From CAZSTA01 sp964609495 [NCBI: uncultured bacterium] (GTDB taxonomy: Bacteria > CAZSTA01): 6,543 nt of DNA. A program made the position numbers and the translations under genes. Location: NCBI GenBank assembly GCA_964609495.1, contig CAZSTA010000199.1, positions 1-6,543 of the forward strand, written 5' to 3'. Within the stretch, counting starts at the first letter, position 1. Each line of letters opens with the position of its first letter. The notes under the pieces were generated by a model that was given only the letters and a program-made list of their open reading frames with translations, ran no database searches and was not told where the DNA came from. Below, one piece after another: positions 1-6,333 of the stretch.

Positions 1-525
1 GGAGTGGAGCTATCCAAATGGGCAGCGAGATATGCTAGTGATATGCTAGGAGTAGAGATATATAACGGAACATTAGAAGAGGCTACCTTCTCAGATTCCT
101 TCTTCGACGCAGTTCATATCCATAATGTTTTGGAACATTGTGAAGATCCCTATAGTGTTCTTCTGGAGATAAAGCGAATCCTGAAAGTTGGAGGGATGGT
201 TGTAATCGAAATTCCTAATGGGATGAGCATAATATCCAAGTTAAATATCCTTATGGGAAAGGGATACAAACCCCTTACACCTCCTCCTGAACACCTCTAT
301 TTCTTCACTCAGAAGACTCTAAGGGATATAGTCCTAAAGAGCGGCTTTGAGATAATCAAGGAGAAGCAGGAGAGTTTAGGCGATCCGATAAGGAGTTCGG
401 CTTATCCTATAACCCTATCTAGCTCTTGGAAGGAGCAGATTTTGAAGTTAATATTTAGAATACATCTGGATATCCTCTTAAAAGCAGCCAATTTCCTCAT
501 CATAGTTGCTAGAAAGAGCAAATGA
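1..525 (+). CDS. SAM-dependent methyltransferase, class I, C-terminal part (5' end outside window)
   Basis: The reading frame is open from base 1, so the start lies to the left; the GTG at base 4 is internal and not a start. The 174 visible residues are the second half of a Methyltransf_11/23-type fold. The opening GVELSKWAARYA resembles the helix that follows the SAM-binding beta-2 strand. After it come an FDAVHIHNVLEHCEDP stretch (the post-II 'D.v....vLeH..dP' signature), RILKVGGMVVIEIPN (post-III 'RvLkpGG...i.vPN') and EHLYFFTQKTL..IVLKSGFEI (the 'HlyfFt..tL..ll...GFe' tail). The glycine-rich motif I must lie upstream and cannot be checked. Methyltransferases of this type are frequent in O-antigen, capsule and glycolipid loci, where they methylate sugars or lipid intermediates in the cytoplasm; the substrate here is unknown. 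The stop overlaps the next start (ATGA), which suggests translational coupling with the flippase gene. Confidence 0.88.
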   Translation, partial: GVELSKWAARYASDMLGVEIYNGTLEEATFSDSFFDAVHIHNVLEHCEDPYSVLLEIKRILKVGGMVVIEIPNGMSIISKLNILMGKGYKPLTPPPEHLYFFTQKTLRDIVLKSGFEIIKEKQESLGDPIRSSAYPITLSSSWKEQILKLIFRIHLDILLKAANFLIIVARKSK

Positions 526-2084
526 GTATAGACTTGAGAAAAGGAGTAGCTAAGAATACCTTCTTTGTCGCCTTCCTCAGCTTCGGAGGGATGATCCTAA
601 ATCTCCTGAAGGAGGTGATAATCGCCGCCAAGTTTGGGGCGAGCTATCATCTGGATGCCTTTCTGATCGCTTTCATTATCCCGACGTTTGTAAGCACTTT
701 ATTAATTGGCGGAATAGATTCGGCTTACATTCCAGTTATAACTAAATATCTCAAGAAAGAGGATAGATCGCAATTTCTCTCTATCACCAGAAATTTTTTA
801 AGCACTTTACTCATAGTTCTACTATTCTTAGCGGTTATTATATGGCTCTCCTCTCCGCTCTTAGTTCATCTATTAGCCCCTGGTTTCTCTGCTAAAGTCT
901 CCCATCTTGCTATGCAGATGATATGGATAACAACATCTGCTATTATTTTCATTGGATTATCTGGTGCGCTTTCTGCTATCCTGAATACCTTCGGCTTATT
1001 CACAATACCTGCCCTTGGCTCTATCGTATTCATAGGCACTTCCATAGTTACTCTGTTGCTCCTCGTCGAGAAGTGGGGCATATATAGTTTGGCGGTAGGG
1101 GTGACCCTCTCGGCAATAGCTCAAGTTCTGCTTTTGATATTATCTCCGATTAACAGGCAGAAATTATTCACCACTGTCTATTTCGGGCTTGCTCATCCCG
1201 AAGTTAAGAAGATTTACCAGATGCTCTTGGTGGTTATTCTAGGGAGGATGATCGCTCAAGCGAATCTGATCATAGATAGGGTGATAACCTCTGGATTACG
1301 AGAAGGTAGTATCTCCATTTTGAATTATGCTAATAGAGTAGCCTTCTTTCCCCTCACTCTGATCGTAGTCCCTATATCTACGATACTCCTTCCCAATCTA
1401 TCCAGATATTTCAATGAGCGAAAACCCTCCGAATTTGCGAATCTTACCTCTGCCGCAATCAGATATATGTTGATGTTGATCATCCCTATATCAGTTGGTC
1501 TTATACTTCTTCGAGAACCGGTAATAAGGATTCTATATGAAAGGGGAGCTTTCGATAGATCGGCTACCTACTCTAGTGGAAATACCCTGATCTACTATGC
1601 TATAGGTCTCTTCGCCAACGGAGTCTATGTGATCTTAAATACTGCTCTGTATGCTATGGGTGAACCGATGATGGTGGTTAAGATAGGAGGGACAACCTTG
1701 ATCTTCAATATCATCCTCGATTGCATATTGAGCAGGCTTATGGGAGTCTCAGGGATCGCCCTGACGACCTCTATAGTCAGCACGATCTGGATGATACTCC
1801 TAATAGCTCTAATGAGGAAAAGATTCGAGGGGATATGCGATCGAAAAATCCTCATAGCGGGCTTAAAGTTCTTAACTGTCTCCCTCATTATGGGAACGGC
1901 GATTTATTTTTATTCCAATTTTCCTCCTAACTTAATAGACATTGAATCGTTATCTGGCCAGATATTTCTATTGGGGACTTCTTCGCTGTTGGGATGCTTT
2001 ATCTATCTGGGGCTACTATATCTTGCTAAATCTGAAGAATTGTTCTATCTTTTGAATTTAGTTAGGAATGTTCTGAAGATTTAA
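522..2084 (+). CDS. MurJ/MviN-family (MVF, MOP superfamily) lipid-linked glycan flippase, divergent
   Basis: This 520-residue protein is hydrophobic along its whole length, matching the size and 14-helix plan of MurJ, the inner-membrane lipid II flippase. Family marks seen by eye are FGA...DAFLIAF near residues 38-51, IIDRVITSGL..GSISILNYANRV in the middle, LPNLSRYF, the hallmark YERGAFD (R341-F344), LNTALYAMGEP and GVSGIALTTS. The substrate-binding positions of MurJ are altered: the usual R-D pair of TM1 is K30-E31, and the R.PN.lRR stretch of TM2 reads I-I-P-T-F-V-S-T (residues 52-59). It is therefore better called a MurJ-like flippase than MurJ. Its start ATG overlaps the stop of the methyltransferase, with only a weak purine-rich stretch (511-518) upstream, so translation is probably coupled. 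Glycan-locus context suggests it flips a lipid-linked sugar other than lipid II, which is inference. A housekeeping MurJ that has merely drifted is the alternative. Confidence 0.9.
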   Translation: MSIDLRKGVAKNTFFVAFLSFGGMILNLLKEVIIAAKFGASYHLDAFLIAFIIPTFVSTLLIGGIDSAYIPVITKYLKKEDRSQFLSITRNFLSTLLIVLLFLAVIIWLSSPLLVHLLAPGFSAKVSHLAMQMIWITTSAIIFIGLSGALSAILNTFGLFTIPALGSIVFIGTSIVTLLLLVEKWGIYSLAVGVTLSAIAQVLLLILSPINRQKLFTTVYFGLAHPEVKKIYQMLLVVILGRMIAQANLIIDRVITSGLREGSISILNYANRVAFFPLTLIVVPISTILLPNLSRYFNERKPSEFANLTSAAIRYMLMLIIPISVGLILLREPVIRILYERGAFDRSATYSSGNTLIYYAIGLFANGVYVILNTALYAMGEPMMVVKIGGTTLIFNIILDCILSRLMGVSGIALTTSIVSTIWMILLIALMRKRFEGICDRKILIAGLKFLTVSLIMGTAIYFYSNFPPNLIDIESLSGQIFLLGTSSLLGCFIYLGLLYLAKSEELFYLLNLVRNVLKI

Positions 2085-2091
2085 GAAATGC

Positions 2092-2120
2092 TGGTCAAAA
2101 TACAGAATTTAGGGTATAAT
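2092..2120 (+). promoter_or_regulatory. Sigma-70-like promoter ahead of the GT2 gene
   Basis: The 53-base gap between the flippase stop and the GT2 start holds a perfect -10 box TATAAT (2115-2120). Exactly 17 bases upstream is TGGTCA (2092-2097), which matches four of six positions of TTGACA. Transcription would be expected to begin near 2126-2128, giving a leader of about ten bases before the ATG at 2138. It is the only gap between + strand genes, so it may split the cluster into two transcription units or boost the last three genes. The site is predicted from sequence only. Confidence 0.6.
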
Positions 2121-2137
2121 GTCAAGTGGGATGTCTT

Positions 2138-3121
2138 ATGAAGTTGGTGTCTGCTAACATCTTGAACTATAATCAAAAGCATTATCTTTCGCCTTGTCTC
2201 GCTTCCCTCTTGGCTCAGACCTATCCCGAAATAGAGATAAACTTTATGGACAACGGGTCCTCTGATGGATCAGCTGAGTTCGTTAGGGAGAACTACCCCG
2301 AGATAAACTTGATCGAGAATAAGGAGAATCTCTGGTTCACTGGAGGACATAACAAGGGGATACGCGAGTCTAAGGGGGATTATATCCTCATTCTCAATAC
2401 CGATATCGTTCTTCTGCCAAATTTCGTGGAGGAGATGGTCAAGGCGATGGAGAGAAGGGATGATAAGAAGATAGGGGCGGTTCAAGGAAAAATTTTTTAC
2501 CTTCCTCCAGATCAGGAGAGGCCAAGGGAGGAGGGAGAGAGGATAATAGATACTACGGGGACCGTGATCTACAAGAGTAGGAGGAACTTCGATCGAGGGC
2601 AGGGGGAGAAAGATGAGGGACAGTATGATAGGATCGAATACGTCTTTTGGGCTGATGCTTGTGCTGGATTGTATAGTCGGGAGATGTTAGAGGATATAGC
2701 AGTAGAGGGAGAATACTTCGATGAGACCTTCCTAGCTTATCGAGAGATAATAGATATGGCTTGGCGAGCTAGAGCCAGGGGGTGGGAAGTGATCTATACT
2801 CCTTATGCCATCGCCCATCATCATCGTGGCTTCAGCCACGAGGCCAGAAGAAAACAGTCTCCCTTCATAAGGGAACTTTCCTATCGCAATAGATATCTAA
2901 CCCTTATCAAAAATGATTCATTGAAAGGAATCATCAAAGGGCTTCCTCAATTAGCCGCCTTTGAGATAGCTATGTTGGGATACGTTCTCCTCGTTGAGCC
3001 TCATCTTCTCAAGGCTTTGTTTCAGGTATTCAAGCTACTACCTAAAGCTCGACGTAAGAGGAGGATAATTAGAAGTAGGCGATTAGTATCTGATGATGAG
3101 ATATTGAAATGGTTTCTATAA
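2138..3121 (+). CDS. Glycosyltransferase family 2 (rhamnosyltransferase-like)
   Basis: The protein has 327 residues from the chosen ATG. The N-terminus MKLVSANILNYNQ is the usual first strand of GT-A GT2 enzymes. It is followed by Q-T-Y-P...DNGSSDGS and ILILNTDIVLLPNF, whose N-T-D (residues 87-89) is the metal/nucleotide-binding DxD-like motif. The middle resembles a known GT2 subgroup: IDTTG..IYKSRRNFDRGQG, then FWADACAGLYSREMLED and YFDETFLAY. Where that subgroup has E-D-V-D, this protein has E203-I-I-D206, so the aspartate often taken as catalytic base is isoleucine. A basic, partly hydrophobic C-terminal stretch probably sits on the inner membrane face. A GTG at 2126 in frame would add four residues. 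ATG 2138 is preferred because it fits the family start, has GGGA seven bases upstream (counting from 2130), and lies downstream of the expected transcription start. Donor and acceptor sugars are unknown. The stop lies 13 bases inside the next gene. Confidence 0.9.
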   Translation: MKLVSANILNYNQKHYLSPCLASLLAQTYPEIEINFMDNGSSDGSAEFVRENYPEINLIENKENLWFTGGHNKGIRESKGDYILILNTDIVLLPNFVEEMVKAMERRDDKKIGAVQGKIFYLPPDQERPREEGERIIDTTGTVIYKSRRNFDRGQGEKDEGQYDRIEYVFWADACAGLYSREMLEDIAVEGEYFDETFLAYREIIDMAWRARARGWEVIYTPYAIAHHHRGFSHEARRKQSPFIRELSYRNRYLTLIKNDSLKGIIKGLPQLAAFEIAMLGYVLLVEPHLLKALFQVFKLLPKARRKRRIIRSRRLVSDDEILKWFL

Positions 3122-4734
3122 CCAAGATATTTAACAAAATCAATATATATTTGCTTATTATACTCCTCTTATCAGCGATATCTTGCCTCATCATTTATCA
3201 GAATGAACTGATAAATCGTGGTCCTCCTAAGTGGGATGAGGCTACTCACTTTATGTTCGGGGTCAGGATATATCAAGACATAGTGAGAGGAAAGTTCATC
3301 TTTTTCCTAGAGGATACTTTTAGGCAAGATTTATGGCCATTCGTCTATTCTTGGCAACTGGCGCTCTTCTTCCTCATAACTGGAGATTGCAGCATAACTT
3401 CCGCTAGAATCCTAAGCTTAATTCTCTTCTTCTTCTCATCATTAGTTCTATATGCTCTGGGAAAAGAGGTCACGAAGGATGACGATCGCTTGGCAGGTGC
3501 GATCACCAGCTTCCTATTCCTCATCTCTCCTCTGCCGATGTTATTCTCAGTAGAGGCTATGTTGGAGATGCCCGGATTGCTGGCCTCTTCCCTGGCCTTG
3601 CTAGCTTATATCAAAGCTAAGGAGAATAACAAGGGATTATATCTTTTGACCGGGTTTTTAGTAGCGGCTGTATTCTTAATAAAATATAATTTTGGTCTTC
3701 ATCTTATAATTATGCTCATCATTATGTTTCTGGTGGATACTCGACTCAAACTTAAAAGGATTCTGTTAGAGGATAACCCCTACTCATATCTATTTTTGCC
3801 TTTGATTGGCATCCTGATTATATGGTTTGCCTTCCCCAGCTTTAAGTCGAAGATCTACCCGTTTCTTCTTCTGTCGGAAAGCACTACCTACTATCCCGCC
3901 TCGGAGTTCTACACTTGGAAAGGATTCATTTACTATCCTATCAGTCTATTCAAGGACTATAGTTCATCAGTATTCATCTTCGCAATAACTATTATCTCTT
4001 TTATATTATCCTTTAGGGAATGGAGAAACAGACAAGTTAAGATATTGCTCATCTTCTTCATCTCCGGGTTTTTGTCGCTTATGATTCTCTCCATTAAGCA
4101 AGGTAAATTTTTGATCACTATTATGCCCGCCCTATGGGTCCTCACTTCGAACCAGGTGACTAAGGCGATCTCGAAAGTTGCCAGAAGCCGATCTATGAAG
4201 TGGGGATTAGCGATCCTATCCCTGGTCCTAATAGTTCCTGGAATACTTAATTTATATGGAGGGCGACCCACAGACTCCGATGAGGATATAGATGTATATA
4301 GAGCTCTGGATTTCATCTCGGAGCAGATAGATCCCACTCAGTTCACCATGATCTTAGGGGAGTCCAACGATATAAGTCCAGATCTTGTTGACTGGTGGAT
4401 GGTGAAAAAGACAGGGCTCTTTCATCGCGATTTGAGATTGATACGTCCATATCGCCCCCCTAGTTCCTCGACTTATGAGAGGGAATTGGATAGGATACTC
4501 AAAGCTATCGAAATCCCTTATATCGTTGCTATTGAGATGAAATCGGCAGTTCGGCGGGATTCTTGGGAGAAATGGGATGAAAAAATAGTTGGTTGGAGAG
4601 CCGCTTATATCGAGCCCCTTCAGAAGAGAGATGATTATCACCTAAGCGCGGCTAGAGAATTTACTAATCCAGAGATGACGATTAAGATCTATTCTAACTC
4701 TAAAGTCTTCGGTGAGGAGGTCAAAGATAAGTGA
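3109..4734 (+). CDS. GT-C integral membrane glycosyltransferase, PMT/ArnT (GT39/GT83)-like
   Basis: The protein has 541 residues. A first membrane helix (about 13-31) is followed by a loop with P-P-K-W-D43-E44-A-T-H, the acidic pair expected in the first outer loop of GT-C enzymes such as ArnT and protein O-mannosyltransferases. Further signs are SARILSLILFFF...LYALGKE, then SVEAMLEMP (E149-P155), which sits where relatives usually read '..al.DmP', and helices near 227-244, 285-302, 312-328 and 365-385. K-Q-G-K-F-L-I-T-I-M-P resembles the 'K..rYllp..P' segment. Residues from about 386 to the end are polar and probably form an outer-face soluble domain. Enzymes of this fold transfer a sugar from a polyprenyl-phosphate donor on the periplasmic side to lipid, protein or glycan; the acceptor here is unknown. 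The gene overlaps the GT2 gene by 13 bases and the radical SAM gene by four, so the three are very likely co-translated. It has no convincing Shine-Dalgarno of its own, consistent with coupling. Confidence 0.85.
   Translation: MVSITKIFNKINIYLLIILLLSAISCLIIYQNELINRGPPKWDEATHFMFGVRIYQDIVRGKFIFFLEDTFRQDLWPFVYSWQLALFFLITGDCSITSARILSLILFFFSSLVLYALGKEVTKDDDRLAGAITSFLFLISPLPMLFSVEAMLEMPGLLASSLALLAYIKAKENNKGLYLLTGFLVAAVFLIKYNFGLHLIIMLIIMFLVDTRLKLKRILLEDNPYSYLFLPLIGILIIWFAFPSFKSKIYPFLLLSESTTYYPASEFYTWKGFIYYPISLFKDYSSSVFIFAITIISFILSFREWRNRQVKILLIFFISGFLSLMILSIKQGKFLITIMPALWVLTSNQVTKAISKVARSRSMKWGLAILSLVLIVPGILNLYGGRPTDSDEDIDVYRALDFISEQIDPTQFTMILGESNDISPDLVDWWMVKKTGLFHRDLRLIRPYRPPSSSTYERELDRILKAIEIPYIVAIEMKSAVRRDSWEKWDEKIVGWRAAYIEPLQKRDDYHLSAAREFTNPEMTIKIYSNSKVFGEEVKDK
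4714..4720 (+). promoter_or_regulatory. Strong Shine-Dalgarno deciding the GTG start of the radical SAM gene
   Basis: GAGGAGG lies inside the end of the upstream gene, ten bases before GTG 4731. The in-frame ATG at 4743 is 22 bases from it, too far for normal use. This supports GTG 4731 as the start and gives the GTGA four-base overlap with the preceding stop. Confidence 0.7.
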
Positions 4735-6176
4735 ATATATTGATGCTCAATCCCCCATTCTTAGATAAATTCTCCCGCAGTCAGCGATCTCCGGCGGTAA
4801 CTAAGAGCGGAACTTTATATTACCCTATATGGCTAGCTTATGCCACCGGTGCTCTGGAGGAGAGAGGGTTTCCCGTGAAGCTCGTCGATGCAGAAGCCCG
4901 AGGTTATAGTCTCTCCGAGGCGCTCGACGAGGTTCAGGATTTCAATCCCCACCTGATAGTGATAGATACCAGCACTCCCAGTATCTATAACGATGTTAAG
5001 GTTGCTGAGGCGATGAAGGACACCTTCAAACAGGCTTATGTCGTGCTAGTGGGGACTCACGTTTCCGCTCTTCCCACCGAGGTCTTATCGCTTAGCGATA
5101 AGATAGATGCTGTCGCTCGAAGGGAATATGACGAGACCTTGTGTGATTTAGCTTTTACCCTCGATTCCCAAGGAGATTTAACTCAGGTAGCAGGAATAAG
5201 CTTTCGACAGGGGAATGAGATAATCCACAATCCCGATAGGAAGCCCTTGGAGGATCTGGATTCCCTGCCCTTCGTCAGTAAGGTGTATCGGAAGCATCTT
5301 AGGATAGAGGATTACTTCTATGCTATCTGTCGCTATCCTCAAGTTGCTATCGTCACTGGACGAGGCTGTCCTTATAGATGCACTTATTGTCTATTTCCTC
5401 AAACGCTTCACGGAAGGAAAGTTCGCTATCGCAGGGTGGAGAGCGTGGTGGATGAATTGGAGTTCATAGCAAATGAACTCCCGCAGGTTAAAGAGGTCTT
5501 CATCGAGGATGATACCTTAACTGTGAATAAGAAGAGATGTTTGGAGCTCTCAGATGAGATATTGAGGAGAGGGCTGAAGATCACTTGGACAGCTAACTCC
5601 AGAGCTGACATCGATCTGGAAACGCTTAAAAGTTTGAAGGCGGCGGGATGTAGACTCCTCTGTGTAGGGGTGGAGAGTGGCGTCCAAGAGATATTAGATA
5701 ACATTCATAAGGGGATAAAGCTGGATCAGATCAGGCAATTTATGAGAGATGCTAAAAAGGCAAAGGTCCTAATTCACGGATGTTTCTTAGTGGGAGGGCC
5801 AGGGGAGACGAAGGAGACGCTGAAGAAGACCCTTGATTTTGCTAAAGAGCTGAATCCTGATACCGTTCAATTCTTTCCCTTGATGGTTTATCCGGGCACC
5901 GAAGCCTATGAATGGGCTAAGACGAGCGGATATCTCACCACTCTTGATTTTTCTCAATGGCTGACTCCAGAGGGATTGCATAACTGTGTGGTGAGCAGAC
6001 CCGGACTCTCGAACAAGGAATTAGTCGCTTTCTGTGATGAGGCGCGTCGCAGATTCTATTTACGCCCCCGATATATATTAGGCAAACTAAAGCAATCTCT
6101 CACCAACTCCGAGGAGGCTAGAAGGACATTTAAATCGAGCAGAACATTCTTTAGATATCTATTTAGATTGTCGTGA
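4731..6176 (+). CDS. B12-binding-domain radical SAM protein, HpnJ-like
   Basis: The protein has 481 residues. The N-terminal part (about 1-150) resembles a cobalamin-binding Rossmann domain: MNILMLNPPF, YYPIWLAYATGALEERG, LIVIDTSTPSIYNDVKVAE and VVLVGTHVSALPTEVL. No DxHxxG motif is visible, as is usual for class B enzymes. The radical SAM domain follows, with the 4Fe-4S ligands C213-PYR-C217-TY-C220, then LFPQTLHG, EVFIEDDTLTVNKKR, C-V-G-V-E-S-G (311-317) and L-V-G-G-P-G-E-T (353-360). The C-terminal 100 or so residues are unassigned. Class B enzymes perform methylations at unactivated carbons, ring formation or ring changes using 5'-deoxyadenosyl radicals. The N-terminal pattern and the C-x3-C-x2-C-L-x-P-Q-T stretch recall HpnJ, linked to the hopanoid cyclitol ether, but no hopanoid gene is in view. 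In this locus it may modify a glycan or its lipid; this is inference. It is the last + strand gene and faces a convergent neighbour. Confidence 0.88.
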   Translation: MNILMLNPPFLDKFSRSQRSPAVTKSGTLYYPIWLAYATGALEERGFPVKLVDAEARGYSLSEALDEVQDFNPHLIVIDTSTPSIYNDVKVAEAMKDTFKQAYVVLVGTHVSALPTEVLSLSDKIDAVARREYDETLCDLAFTLDSQGDLTQVAGISFRQGNEIIHNPDRKPLEDLDSLPFVSKVYRKHLRIEDYFYAICRYPQVAIVTGRGCPYRCTYCLFPQTLHGRKVRYRRVESVVDELEFIANELPQVKEVFIEDDTLTVNKKRCLELSDEILRRGLKITWTANSRADIDLETLKSLKAAGCRLLCVGVESGVQEILDNIHKGIKLDQIRQFMRDAKKAKVLIHGCFLVGGPGETKETLKKTLDFAKELNPDTVQFFPLMVYPGTEAYEWAKTSGYLTTLDFSQWLTPEGLHNCVVSRPGLSNKELVAFCDEARRRFYLRPRYILGKLKQSLTNSEEARRTFKSSRTFFRYLFRLS

Positions 6177-6276
6177 CCCACCTCCAGCCTCTTAGATAGT
6201 TTTTGAGAAATTAATCGGACCGCCCTCAGAGGAGATAACTTATGATCCAGTTAATATTTCAAGGACATAAAATAAG

Positions 6277-6310
6277 AAGCTGGAGAGCTTAATGATAAAC
6301 TCTCCAGCTT
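6277..6310. terminator. Hairpin terminator between convergent genes, possibly bidirectional
   Basis: An 11-base perfect inverted repeat, AAGCTGGAGAG (6277-6287) and its complement (6300-6310), encloses 12 bases. Three further pairs inside, past one C-A mismatch, would leave a four-base loop. Read on the - strand, the stem is followed by CTTATTTTAT, a U-rich tract, and it begins 23 bases after the stop of the - strand gene, so it should act mainly for that gene. On the + strand the stem is followed by ATTTAACC, a weaker tail, 100 bases after the radical SAM stop. It could therefore also end + strand transcription, less efficiently. Confidence 0.75.
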
Positions 6311-6333
6311 ATTTAACCAATCTCTACTTATCT

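Noticed and set aside
866-1930. Several 69-87 codon frames on both strands within the flippase gene
   Set aside because: Each is fully contained in the flippase frame, which has clear family marks throughout, and none resembles a protein family.
2126-2137. GTG at 2126 as start of the GT2 gene, adding M-G-C-L
   Set aside because: It coincides with the expected transcription start after TATAAT, and family members begin at the position of the ATG at 2138.
3104-3133. TTGAAA followed by an AT-rich stretch as a promoter for the GT-C gene
   Set aside because: The -10 candidate is poor and it would start transcription inside the coding region of a gene already coupled to the upstream one.
3957-4641. 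Two - strand open frames (126 and 95 codons) inside the GT-C gene
   Set aside because: They lie opposite a well-supported gene, show no recognisable motif and have no intergenic room for signals; they are frame shadows.
5426-5981. Two - strand frames (92 and 64 codons) inside the radical SAM gene
   Set aside because: They are antisense to conserved radical SAM motifs and look like shadows rich in S/L/K from the complementary codons.
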